From Sacculina carcini (lineage: Eukaryota; Arthropoda; Thecostraca; Sacculinidae), in contig OU696594.1 of assembly GCA_916048095.2 (NCBI GenBank), forward strand, positions 530,001 to 594,000: a stretch of DNA of 64,000 nucleotides. Direction: 5' to 3'. Made by a program: the position numbers and the translations under genes. Under the pieces are notes generated by a model. That model was not told the DNA's origin. It worked only from the letters and a program-made list of their open reading frames with translations, and did not search any database. This document shows positions 43,009 through 55,200 of this stretch, piece after piece. How positions within the stretch are numbered: the stretch's first letter is position 1; every line of letters starts with the position of its first letter.

Positions 43009-44722
43009 CTAGCATCAAAACCCGTCCGTTGTGCGGAGCAGTTCATAACATGAAATTCATAAATATGGAAAAATAAAAATGAAATAGGGTACACTCATAA
43101 ATATATTCATCTATTGAAAATTATAAGTTTATTTATTTTTATTTCGACAAAATATTTCCCCTCAGTCCGCCTGAGTCATTTTTAACCCCGCCCGTCGATT
43201 AATTCTACAGGGTAAATTGAACGTTCTATTGTCTATAGTTGCTGCCCACGGAACATTTTTATTAAAAATTTCTAGCATTTCTAGCATTGTAGAACACAAA
43301 ATTCTCTACACAGTAGTATATTCCTGTGTAATCGCAAGTGCGTAAATTGTGATTGGACTTCAGTGAAATTAACTCAGTGTATATTCATGTGTAATCGCAA
43401 GTGCGCATAATAGCTGTCAAATTGGCAACATGACATTTTTACTTTACATCGCCGTAACTTCCTTTAGATACACTTTGGAAAATTCAAAATTATACCGTAT
43501 TGTAGAAAACAAAATTTCTAGCACGATGGTATAACTTATTTTCATGTATAACAAATAGTTACTGAGAAATAGTAGAAAAATTAATTAATTTTAGTCGCCC
43601 GGTGTTCAAGTGTAATTTTGGATGTATTTGAGAATTTTGCCAATTTTACACGTTTTTTGTATCATTTGTGGGTATGAATTATAGCTTATCTTGTAGAACA
43701 AAAAATTATCTACACAGTTGTATATTCCTGTGTAATCGCAAGTGCGCATAATAGCTGTCAAATTGGCAATATGTCCTTTTGACTTTACACCGCCGTGACC
43801 TCCTTTAGATACACTTTGGAAAATTACAAATTATACCGTATTGTAGAAAACAAAATTTCTAGCACGATGGTATAATTTATTTTTATGTATAACAAATAGT
43901 TACTGAGAAATATTAGAAAAATGAATTAATTTTAGTCGCCCGGTGTTCTAGTGTAATTTTGGATGTATTTGAGAATTTTGCCAATTTTACACGTTTTTTG
44001 TATCATTTGTGGGTATAAATTATAACTTATATTGTAGAAAACAAAATTCTCTACACAATAGTATAATTTTTATAGCTGTACCATTGCTGGTTTATGAGGA
44101 ATAGATAGCGGAATATTGACCAAAATATTCACGTTTTTTGTGCTAATTTTGCCTTTTTGCTTTTTTGTCATTTACACTTCACACCGCCGTAACTTTTGTT
44201 TAATACACTTTCGAAAATTAAAAATTATGCCGTGTTGTAGCAAACAAAATTTTCAGCATGATGGTATTATTTATTTAGATGTGTGATTATTAGTTTTTGA
44301 GAAAAAAGTATAGAAAATCGGACGCGTGGAGTTTAAATATAATTTTGAATGTAGATTGATTGTTTTCAATTTTACATGTTTTATATTTAATTTTTGGGTA
44401 TAAATTATAATTCGTTGAGTAAAAGAGAAAATTTTCTACACAGTGGTATAATTTTTATAGTTGTACCATTGCTGATTTAGGAGAAGTATTCTTCAGAAAA
44501 TTGACCAAAATTTTCGCATTTTTCAGGGTTCCTTTTGTCTTTTCACCGCTATAACTTTTTTTGGTTTCATTTTTGAAATTTAAAATTTAATCTAAAGTGT
44601 AGACAAGAAAATTTCCAACGTGATGGTATACATTTTTAGCAGGTAGGTTGAGTGGTGGCCGAATAATAGCTGATAGAAAATGGACCAAGGAGGGTCGAAC
44701 AGACACACAGACACACACACAG

Positions 44723-44754
<32 letters not shown>

Positions 44755-44775
44755 GATCTCTTTTATATATATAGA
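43009..44775 (-). mobile_element. Complete Helitron-like non-autonomous element
   Basis: On the minus strand it starts TCTATATATATAAAAGAG at 44,775, preceded by A. It ends with the hairpin CCGC-ACAACGG-ACGG type box, GGTTTTGATGCTAG at 43,009, followed by T. The 5'-TC, 3'-CTAG, near-terminal GC hairpin and insertion between A and T are all Helitron hallmarks. Length 1,767 bp. Inside are a TG tract, the shared head (GGTCCATTTTCTATCAGC) and degenerate ~340-bp tandem units (43,290-44,640). No Rep/helicase coding. Confidence 0.7.
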
Positions 44776-44830
44776 TTTTCTTTCCAACTTTCTTTCTAGA
44801 CTTTTTTTTCTCTCTTTCTCTCTGAGTCGT

Positions 44831-44932
44831 TTGGGCGCTTCCGGTACATGGGGCCACCTTAGGGTGGTAATAGTGCTTGCACTCTTCCCATGCTACTGGA
44901 TTTGCCTGTAATTAATAATAATAATAATAATA
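44831..44932 (+). mobile_element. LINE 3' tail module with (AAT)n, copy 2
   Basis: Direct copy of 42,588-42,692, lying on the other side of the Helitron-like element. Confidence 0.75.
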
Positions 44933-44934
44933 AA

Positions 44935-45370
44935 AACCGCAGTAATGGCCGTGATGGGTAGACGACTATGCCAGACTACGAGGCCATGATCAATCCACAT
45001 TTGTCATGTGTTTAGAAAAACCGTTTAATAAATGTGTTACGAAAGTATCCGATATTATGTCATAAGGAACACAGCGGCCCGCTCCAACGCTGTATTAGTA
45101 ACGAGAATATCGGATAAGTTACAAGACCTGTAAATAGGAAACGTAAACATCCAGCGATTAACAATAACGAATTGAGTTCATGAATAGAAATAGAATGGGA
45201 ACATACAATATCGAACTAATTGAACAGCATACCACTTGGACAACAAACACATACCATTGCAGAATAACTACACATCACGTAACATGCTCGCAACGTTTGG
45301 ATCCGTTTCATAAAGACAATGTTGCCAAATTACGCCAAGCATGAAACGCCAAACTCTTGTCTCACAAAGT
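44935..45370 (+). mobile_element. Ty3/Gypsy PR-RT linker fragment
   Basis: Contains the last ~30 protease codons (GCAGTAATGGCCGTGATGGG onward) and the linker up to the RT start (GTTGCCAAATTACGCCAAGC). Third copy of the segment at 38,310-38,800. It ends at TCTTGTCTCACAA, 5' of the RT core. Confidence 0.75.
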
Positions 45371-45560
45371 CACAAAACAACCAAAATGGGTAAATAGCAA
45401 GCACAAGCACAAAGGGCACAGTTCCAAAAAATCAAGTGGCATGTTCGAACAATAAAATCGACAGAGAATCATTACAGAGAACATTCACAATAGAATAAAT
45501 AAAACAGCAAGGAAGGAAAGGAAGCAGTAACTGTGCTCAAGACAGGGAAAAATAAGTCAA
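45371..45560. other. L2-like LINE 3' UTR or flank
   Basis: A-rich sequence (minus-strand 3' side of the L2-like copy); no gene seen. Confidence 0.35.
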
Positions 45561-45608
45561 CAAGGAGAATTGAAGCAATCATGAAGCGGAGAAATAGTTG
45601 AAACAATA

Positions 45609-46620
45609 TCACAGAGAGGCGAAAGGAGAGAGAGAGTGAGAGACGGGATCAAATGAAATGTCAAAAAGGTACAGGCGAAGCCGACGGCGGAATGACCAAA
45701 ATGTAGAGGCGCGAGTGATATGAGAGGGAAGATAATTATACAAGCGAGGGGCGTAAAAGAAGAACGATTTAGAGGACCAGGAAGATTCGATAGATGCACG
45801 AGGACAAGCGAGAGGAAGAGGGCGACGAGAAGAGTGTGAGTCAGTGGGAGACAAGAGATTAGCAAGATAAGAAGGTTGGTGATGGTCATGCAGAAGCTTG
45901 TAAATGAGACAGCAAAGGCGAATATGAATTCGTGGGATGATAGGAAGCCAGTGGAGTTGAAAAAGTAGGTGAGACGCGTGGCGAGAAGAGGTAGGATGAA
46001 AGACTAATCGACAAGATTGGTTAATCACACGCTGAAGGATTAAGAGATGAGAACGAGGAGCACTAAAGTAAAGCGAGTTGCAGTAGTCTAACATGGGGGA
46101 AATGAGAGTATGAACAAGAGTGATGGCGGAATTTTTATCAAGATAGGGACGTATAGGGTAGAGAGAGCGCAGAATAAGACGACATGTGCGAGCGACAGAA
46201 ACGATATTGTCACACCAGGAGAGCGAAGAGACAAAGATACAGCCCAGATTGCGAACAGCAGTTGAGATAGAAAATGGGAGAAGAGGAGGTGAAATTCGAG
46301 GTGGATGGAGGACGATGAACTCAGACTTAGAAGTATTCAAGTACAGCTGCCGAGAGGCGGCCCATGAGGAATTTTCAGAAAGTATATCAGAGAGAAAGGA
46401 GGGAGTATCAGGAGTGACAGGAATGAGGAATTGGATGTCTTCGGCATAGATTTTGAAAGTAATGGAATGTTTTCGAAGAACAGGGCAAATAGAAGACATA
46501 TAAAGATTGAATAATAGTGGGCCGAGGACGGAACCTTGGGGAACACTAGATCGAAGAGGGAAGTAAGCAGAGGTAGAGGAATTGAAGTCAACTGAGTAAG
46601 TACGATCAGTGAGGTAAGAT
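45609..46620 (-). pseudogene. L2/CR1-like LINE RT, C-terminal half, catalytic box mutated
   Basis: Minus strand from ~46,620: TYSVDFNSSTSAYFPLRSS, VPQGSVLGPLLFNLYMSSIC, then IYAEDIQF where YADD is expected. NLGCIFVSSLSWCDNI, LVHTLISPMLDYCNSLYFSA, LQLHWLPIIPRIHIRLCC and APRLYNYLPSHI follow, with the stop at 45,609. The L-H-W-L-P-I-x-x-R-I signature identifies the L2/CR1 type. The Asp to Glu change at 46,434-46,445 should inactivate polymerase activity. 5'-truncated: no endonuclease. Confidence 0.85.
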
Positions 46621-46649
46621 TTCAGAAGAGAAAGGGCGGAAGAAGATAC

Positions 46650-47260
46650 AAATAACAGGACAGAAGCAAAACAATTAGACTACAAATATGCAATAAATGA
46701 CAATAAATATGTAGACAAAATATGGGCAAAACATACAAAACAGACGGACATGACGGACAAGACAACACGACTGAAACATAATGACAACACAACACAACAA
46801 ACACAACTCGGGAGAATATAATCATAGCGTATATAAAGTAAGCATGCAAATGAGCGAAGGAATACGAGTAAGAATGTTTGAATTTTGACATGTGACGATG
46901 AGACAATTGACAATTTGAGCATAAAGAACAACGAAACCGTATTTACAAAAACAACAACACACTACACACGACACACCTGGCAGTTTATAAAAGATTTGTC
47001 TTTCACATGGGGTGTTGTTGTGTGTGTGTGGCGATACCTCCAACGGCAGTTTGACGGTTGAGAAATCTTGAAATTGACGAATGAACAATGCACAACAATG
47101 TTGACAGTTGAATCTTGAAATTGACTAACAAAGAATGCACAACAATGTTGACAGTTGAACCTTGAACCTCACCGCGAAGACATTGGTTCAACAATGGCGG
47201 TTTGCCGTAAATGATTGATTATTGAAATCGTAAGCAAATTAAACAGACATTCAAACTTCA
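46650..47260. other. No gene recognised; small tandem repeat
   Basis: ACAAAATA-rich sequence. At 47,050-47,160 a ~56-bp unit (CTTGAAATTGAC..., GAATGCACAACAATGTTGAC) is present two to three times. It is possibly continuous with the minisatellite that follows. Confidence 0.45.
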
Positions 47261-47289
47261 ATATTGACCAAAATTATTGACAACACCTA

Positions 47290-47640
47290 CTTGACAACAA
47301 CCTTGACAACAGTCTTCATCTCAATCTTGACAACAACCTTCATAACAACCTTGACAACAGTCTTCATCTCAATCTTGACAAAAACCTTCATAACAACCCT
47401 GACAACAGTCTTCATCTCAATCTTGACAACAACCTTCATAACAACCTTGACAACAGTCTTCATCTCAATCTTGACAACAACCTTCATAACAACCTTGACA
47501 ACAGTCTTCATCTCAATCTTGACAACAACCTTCATAACAACCTTGACAACAGTCTTGATCTCAATCTTGACAACAGTCTTCATCTCAATCTTGACAACAG
47601 TCTTGATCTCAATCTTGACAACAACCTTCATGACACCCTT
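47290..47640. repeat. 48-bp minisatellite open in both directions
   Basis: The unit CTTGACAACAGTCTTCATCT / CAATCTTGACAACAACCTTC / ATAACAAC recurs at 48-bp steps (47,311, 47,359, 47,407, 47,455, 47,503), then in 24-bp half-steps to 47,630. Because 48 is a multiple of 3, open frames cross it on both strands (16-residue repeats TTVFISILTTTFITTL on plus, VVVKIEMKT on minus). Confidence 0.9.
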
Positions 47641-47839
47641 GACTGCTCCTGAGCATGTTCTTCCTCTCTTAGCGATGCCAAATCTCGTTGTAGTTGTTTT
47701 TCTCAGTGAGCACGAGACAATAAGCGCAAAACACCACACTTTCACATGTTACAATTATTGATAACATAATAATAAGAAAATACATTCGAAATCACGAATA
47801 CTTTTTTAATTGCTTTGACCCAAATTTCAACAAGAACAG

Positions 47840-49930
47840 GCTAAAGTAACATGTTATAGTGATGCAAAAGGTGTGAGAGTGTGGGAGACTGGGTAAAAAG
47901 AGAGATCATAAAAGTGTTTGGAGAGCTTAGAGTGGAAATAATTGTAGGAAAGAGTAGAAGTAATGTGAGCTGGGATGGAGTTGTAAAGGCGAGGAGCGGA
48001 AAAAAAGAATGATTTGGAGGACCAAGGAGATTCATTTACAGCACGAGGGCAGGCAAGGGGAAGAGGAATTCGGTAAGGAGTGAGGCAAGGAGTGAGGAGA
48101 TGGCGGAGATAGGATGGCTGATGAGGATCGTGGAAAAGTATATATATCATACAGCACAGGCGAAAGTGAATACGTGGAATAATAGGGAGCCAGCGAGATT
48201 GAAAAAGAAATTGAGAAGTGTGACGACAAGGAACAGGATGAAGCACAAAACGACCAGATTGATTAATAACGCGTTGTAGGATCTTAAGAGAACGACGAGG
48301 AGCATGGATGTACAAATAATTACAATAGTCGAGTCTAGAGAATACATGAGAGTGAATAAGTTTGATTGCGGAAGGTCTGTCAAGATATGAGCGTATAGGA
48401 TAGAGGGACCTCAAGATAAGACGACATGTGCGCGCGACAGAGAGGATGTTGTCGGAGGAAGAGAGAGATGAGTCGAAAATCACTCCGATATTGCGAACTG
48501 TCGAGGATAGGATAAGAGGTAAGCGAGGAGGAAGAATACGAGGAGGATGAAGAGCCAGAAACTCAGACTTGGACTAGTTGAGGAGAAGGTAACGGGACGA
48601 CGCTCATGAAGAGATGGTGGATAGGATGTCAGAGAGAAAAGACGGAGAAAGAAAAGGAAGAGGGATATATAACTGAATGTCATCAGCGTAGATATGAAAT
48701 GAGATAGAATACTTACGAAGGATAGGACAGAGGGAGGACATGTAAAGGTTAAAGAGTATCGGACCAAGAATAGATCCCTGAGGGACACCTGATGAAAGAT
48801 GGATAGGATCAGATACAGAGGAATTGAAGTTGACAGTCCTTCCCGAAAGGTACGATTTAAGGAGAGGGAGGGCAGAAGACGAGATACCAAGATGAGAGAA
48901 GTCGTGAATTAGAATAGAGTGATTAACAAGGTCGAAGGCGGAGGACATATCGAGAAGAATAGAGCGACGGTACGAGAAGTGTGAAAGGATGCCGTTGGAG
49001 ATAGAAAGAAGAACTGATTCGGTAGAATTAGAAGGGCGTAACCCGGATTGGAAGGGATCAAGAAACTGGCAGATGAAAGGGGAAAGTTGTGCGGAGATAG
49101 CGGACTTGAGAAGTTTAGAAGCAAAGCTCAGAAGAGATATAGGACCATAGTTACTAAGTATAGAAGAGTCAAGTTTCTGTTATTAAGAATCAGACGGACA
49201 ATTGCATGTTTGTCAGCGAGAAACCGGCCGTGAAGAAAATAGGAGTTGATAAGATGCAGGAGATAAGGAGCCAGGGAAAGAAGGGATTCGGAGATAGCAA
49301 GGAAGTTGATTGGATCAGCTGGTGAGAAGGATAGCTTGGAAGAGGAAACGAGGGAAAGGATATCATGAAGATCAATGTGAGAGAAGGACTTAAACCGGTG
49401 ATGAGTGGAATTGTGAGTGAGAGCAGCACAATTGGTGGGAATACTTGATTGTGTGAGTTTTACTTTTTCAGAGAAAAATGTTGAGAACTCGGGAGCCGTT
49501 AGAGGAGAGGAGAAAGCAGGAGAGTGAAGACCGCAGAGAGAGTTCAGAGTGGACCACAATGACTTGGAGGAACGAGAAAGGGACGAGAGTTTGGAGCTAT
49601 AGTATCTACTTTTAGCAGCAGAAAGAGCAGAAGTGAAAAAGGAGCGAGCGGAGCAAAACAAAAGCCAGTCGGAAGAAGATCGTGAACGCCTCGAAGTACG
49701 CTCAAGACGTCTTTGAAGAGACTTGAGTACATGAAGCTGAGGAGATGACCAAGGAGGAGAGCGAGAGGAAGATGAGCGAGTGATGATGGGGAACATACAA
49801 TTATTTATATTGCAGAGTGTGGAAGAGAAATATGGATAGATATCATGGGGAGGAAGAGAATACAGAGCACAGATAGGGAGACAGGAGGATAATAGTGAAT
49901 GAAATTGAATGGAATTAAAACATTTGTAGT
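47840..49930 (-). pseudogene. L2/CR1-like LINE RT, second copy, frameshifted
   Basis: Minus strand. The N-terminal part (49,930-49,128) has PPWSSPQLHVLKSLQRRLER, SAAKSRYYSSKLSSLSRSSK and ADPINFLAISESLL. A frameshift near 49,130 follows, then QSGLRPSNSTESVLLSISN and LLDMSSAFDLVNHSILI. The RT core is SGVPQGSILGPILFNLYMSS and IYADDIQLYIP with a canonical YADD. Stops: TGA 48,604 and TAG 48,574. The rest (47,854-48,483) has RVINQSGRFVLHP, QSRWLPIIPRIHFRLCC and APRLYNSIP. The endonuclease is missing. It is the same family as the copy at 45,609-46,620 but longer. Confidence 0.87.
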
Positions 49931-52900
49931 TACGAAAGTTGGCGAAGTTTTTTCCCTCAACACTGCTCAAGTTCACACCCATCCTTCGTGTGTAGTAATT
50001 CAGAAGTGTAATGCTATCAAAACAATGAAACTTTCTGTCATCTCTATAATCCCAGATTAATGCTTCCGCTAAAACAGCATATACATATAGTTGGCATTGC
50101 ATAGCATTACAACCTATATCCTTATGCAGCTTAAGCGTATGTAACTTGAAATTAAACCAATTAAATTACACAACAAAATTTAGTAGTTTACTTTCTTCCC
50201 AGTAGCTTTTTACCCGCCCGTCGTGCGAAACAGTTCATGTGTAAATATTGAGGACATAAAAGCCTTTCTATTCAGTATAGTGCAGCACTAATTAAACTGT
50301 GCGCAATAAAGCTACACCATCCATGCTTGGAGCTAATATGATGCATTCTTAATTGTGATTGGGCTTCAGTGAAAATTTATCAGTGTATACTCCTGTGTAA
50401 TCGCAAGTGCGCATAATAGCTGTCAAATTGGCAACATGTCCTTTTGACTTTACACCGCCTTAACTTCCTTTAGGTACACTTTGGGAAATTACAAATTATA
50501 CCGTATTGTAGAATACATATTTTTAGCACGTTGGTATAATTTATTTGGATGTGTAACGTACAGTTACTGAGAAATAGGCAGAAAAATGAGTTAATTTTAG
50601 TCGCACCGTGTTCAAGTGAAATTTTGGATGTAGATTTAATTTTGCCAATTTGACACGTTTTATAAATCATTTTTGGGTATACATTATGGCCTATCTTGTA
50701 GAACAAAAAAATTTCTACACAGTGATATGATATTTAAAGCTGTACTATTACTGGTTTATGACAAGTAGATAGCAGAATATTGACCAAAATATTCACGTTT
50801 TTCAGTGCAAATTTTGCCTTTTTGACTTTGTTATTTTGACTTCACACAGCCGTAACATTTTTAATTACACTTTGGAAAATTTAAAATTATACCGTGTTGT
50901 AGAAAAAAAAATTCACAGCATGATGGTATTACTTATTTAGATGTGTGATACTTATTTTTGGAGAAATAGAGATAAAAGTATAGAAAATCGGTCGCCGGAA
51001 GTTGAAATGAAATTATGAATGTAGATTGAAATTTTGTCATTTTTGCAGGTTTTATATTTCATTTTTGGTACAAATTGAAACCTATCTTTAGGATACCAGA
51101 CTATCTGCACGATGGTATAATTTGGATAGCTGTACTAATTATGGTTTATGAGAAGTAAATGGCAGAATATTAAACAAAATTTTCGCATTTTTCATGGTTC
51201 ATTTTGTCCTTTCACCACTATAACTGTTTTCGATTTTATTTTTAAAATTTAAAATATAAATTATCGTGTAGACAAAAAGATTTCAACATGATGATGTAAG
51301 TTTTTGGCGAGGACATCAAGTGGTTACCGAGTAGCGGCTGGCAGAAAATGGACCAAGGAGGATGGGACAGACAAACACACAGACCGACAGACAGACAGAG
51401 GATCTCTTCTATATATATATATATATATCTATATATATAAAAGAGATCCTCTGTGTGTGTGTGTGTGTCTGTGTGTGTGTTCGACCCTCCTTGGTCCATT
51501 TTCTATCAGCTATTATTCGGCCACCACTCAGCCTACCCGCTAACAATTTATACCATCACGTTGGAAATTTTCTTGTCTACACGTTAGATTAAATTTTAAA
51601 TTTCAAAAATGAAATCAAAAAAAGTTATAGCGGTGAAAAGACAAAATGAACCCTGAAAAATGCGAAAATTTTGGTCAATTTTCTGAAGACTACTCCTCCT
51701 AAACCAGCAATAGTACAACTATAAAAATTATACCACTGTGTAGAAAAAATTTTTTCTACTCAAAAAATTATAATTTATACCCAAAAATTAAATATAAAAC
51801 ATGTAAAATAGAAAACAATCAAACTACATTCAAAAATATATTTAAACTCCACGCGTCCGATTTTCTATACTTTTTTCTCTATTTGTCAAAAACTAATAAT
51901 CACACATCTAAATAAATAATACCATCATGCTGGGAATTTTGTTTGCTACATCACGGCATAATTTTTAATTTTCGAAAGTGTATTAAACAAAAGTTACGGC
52001 GGTGTGAAGTGTAAATGACAAAAAAGCAAAAAGGCAAAATTAGCACAAAAAACGTGAATATTTTGGTCAATATTCCGCTATCTATTCCTCATAAACCAGC
52101 AATGGTACAGCTATAAAAATTATACTATTGTGTAGATAATTTTGTGTTCTACAAGAAAAGTTATAATCTATACCCACAAATGATACAAAAAACGTGTACA
52201 ATTGGCAAAATTCTCAAATACATCCAAAATTACACTTGAACACCGGGTGATTAAAATTAATTCATTTTTCTACCCATTTCTCAGGAACTATTTGTCACAA
52301 ATTACAATAAATTATACCATCGTGCTAGAAATTTTGTTTTCTACAATACGGTATAATTTTTAATTTTCCAAAGTGTATCTGAAGGAAGTTACGGCGGTGT
52401 AAATTCAAAAGGACATATTGCCAATTTGACAGCTATTATGCGCACTTGCGATTTCACAGGAATATACTACTGTGTAGATAATTTTGTGTTCTACAAGAAA
52501 AGTTATAATTTATACCCACAAATGATACAAAAACCGTGTCTGAACTGTTTGTCACACATTAAAATAAATTATACCATCGTACTAGAAATTTTGTTTTCTA
52601 CAATGCGGTATGCTTTTTAATTTTCCAAAGTGTATCTAAAGGAAGTTACGGCGGTGTAAAGTCAAAAGGACATATTGCCAATTTGACAGCTATTATGCGC
52701 ACTTGCGATTACACAGGAATATACTACTGTGTAGATAATTTTGTGTTCTACAAGATAAGTTATAATTTATACCCACAAATGATACAAAAAACGAGTAAAA
52801 TTGGCAAAATTCGCAAATACATCCAAAATTACACTTGAACAACGGGCGACTAAAATTAATACATTTTTCTACTATTTATCAGTAACTATTTGTTATACAC

Positions 52901-53840
52901 AAAAATAAATTATACCATCGTGCTAGAAATTTTGTTTTCTACAATACGGTATAATTTTTAATTTTCCAAAGTGTATCTAAAGGAAGTTACGGCGATGTAA
53001 AGTCAAAATGTCATGTTGCCAATTTGACAGCTATTATGCGCACTTGCGATTACACAGGAATATACTACTGTGTAGATAATTTTGGGTTCTACAAGATAAG
53101 CTATAATTTATACCCACAAATGATACAAAAAACGTGTAAAATTGGCAAAATTCTCAAATACATCCAAAATTACACTTGAACACCGGGCGACTAAAATTAA
53201 TTTATTTTTCTAATATTTCCCAGTAACTATTTGTTATACATGAAAATAAATTATACCATCGTGCTAGAAATCTTGTTTTCTACAATACGGTATACTTTGT
53301 AATTTTCCAAAGGGTATCTGAAGGAAGTTACGGCGGTGTAAAGTCAAAAGGATATATTGCCAATTTGACAGCTATTATGCGCACTTGCGATTACACAGGA
53401 ATATACACCGATTAAATTTCACTGAAGCCCAATCACAATTAAGAATGCATCATATGATCTCCAAGCATGGATGGTGTGGTTTTTTTGCGTACAGTTTAAT
53501 TAATGCTACACTATACTGAATAGAAAGTCTTTATTGTCCTCAATATTTACACATCAAATGTTCCGCACGACGGGCGGGTAAAATGCTACTTGGAACAAAG
53601 TAAGCTACTGAATTTTACTGTGTAATTTAATTGGTTTAATTTCAAGTTGCATACGCTTAAGTTGCATAAGGATACGGGTTGTAATATCATACAATGCCAA
53701 GTATATGCATATGCTGTTTTAGAGGAAGCATTAATCTGGAATTATAGAGATGTTTCATTGTTTTGATAGTGTTACACCTCTGAATTACTACACACGAAGG
53801 ACGGGTGTGAATTTGAGTAGTGTTGAGGGAAAAACATCGT
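49930..53840. repeat. Large palindrome of Helitron-like arms
   Basis: Left arm (minus) 49,930-51,415; right arm (plus) 51,429-53,840; centre (TA)n at 51,410-51,435. Both arms run from the centre through GATCTCTT/AAGAGATCC, a TG tract, GGTCCATTTTCTATCAGC-type head and ~340-bp units. An arm end with a box and CATCCATGCTTGGAG follows. The right arm has more ~340-bp units. Confidence 0.8.
51429..53840 (+). mobile_element. Helitron-like element, plus arm
   Basis: 5' end TCTATATATATAAAAGAG at 51,429. The ~340-bp units show landmark GCCAATTTGACAGCTATTATG at about 52,420, 52,678, 53,019 and 53,360. No CTAG end was found; GGCGGGTAAAATGCTAC at 53,574 is the closest. Confidence 0.6.
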
Positions 53841-55200
53841 CAATAATTAAAACAAGAATTTACAAATTTGACTTTTCTATTGGTCGTTTTTCATCAATTT
53901 TCTTTGTGTTTGTTTCGTGTTTAAGTTCTGAATTATTCCGCACGACGGGCAGCTTTAAATATGAGGCGGGTTGTGGAAAAACATGTTTTCTAAATTGAAA
54001 CATAAATTTTACATTTAGACTTTTATAGTAGCTAAAATTTTCCTGTGGGTTTGTTTTTCTATTTCAATTTGCACAAATTTTTATATGAATTGAATATTAA
54101 TTATATTTTATGAACTGTTCCGCACGACGGGCGAATTAAATGTATCTATAAAGAGTGGGTTTAAATGATAGCGAGGTATATGATATTTTGCTAGCAGTAA
54201 ATATTCTAGCGATAAAAGTAGAATAGCTCTTAAGCAAATGATTTTGGAGAATGATGTGAACCTTTAAATATATTTTGCGATCTGATGATATATGTATTAG
54301 GAATAATACGTAGCAGAATATAGGTTGCATAATATAATATCGGCTGTAATATCAAGGGCTGTAATATCGGTGTAATCCAAAAAATAACAACTGTATGAAT
54401 ATGATGCATTAGTGGAAGCATTAACCGGGAATTATGAGATAATATGATAATGGTGTATAATTATATCGCATTATGCAACAAATGTGAATTAAGCTGCATT
54501 ACAGTTTGGTCCCGATACTATATTGGCGGGTTGAGAGAAAAGTATTGGTGGGCCGCGTGTTTGGGACCCCTGGGGTAGATAATCTCAGTCTTCTGATTAC
54601 AAATTATTATCGCATCAGTATATTTTGTGATCACAAACTAATAAGTTAAATCACCTCAGACTAGGCTGAGAGCGGTCAAGATTGAATGGTTGGGTTGGGT
54701 TGGGTAGGTTTGACTCAGGTTATATTGGGTTTTAATGATAGCGGAAAATATATAAATTTTAACAATAAATATTATAGCGGTAAAAGCGAAATAGTACTTA
54801 AGCAAATGATATTGGGGAATGATGTTAAGTAATAAATATAGTTTGGAAACATTCTGATGAAAAGATTTCATCATCTTTCATTGTTTGTTTCGTGTTTGTG
54901 TTCTGAATTATACCACACGACGGGCAGATTTATATATCAGGCGGGTTGAGGGATAATATTTGTCAAAATAAGAACAAAAATATTCACATTTAGACTTTTC
55001 TATTGGTTAAGATATTTATAGGTTACATTTTTTGGTTTTCAATTTGTATTCATTATATTTTATGGATTTGATATGAATTTTATTGTATGAATTGTTCCGC
55101 ACGACGGGCGGGTTTAAAAAAAGTGTTTTTAGTTCATTTTTTCAAATGGTTCATTTAAAAAAATGTATTTTTTTAAAATAAATATGGTCCGCGGGCAGCA
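53840..55200 (+). repeat. Box satellite, plus orientation
   Basis: Boxes near 53,940, 54,120, 54,912 and 55,093 in AT-rich DNA. The segment 53,960-55,170 is repeated at +2,862 bp. No gene; the open stretches here are short and A/T-driven. Confidence 0.6.

Noticed and set aside
47290-47640. CRISPR array
   Set aside because: The 48-bp units are contiguous without unique spacers, and the DNA is eukaryotic.
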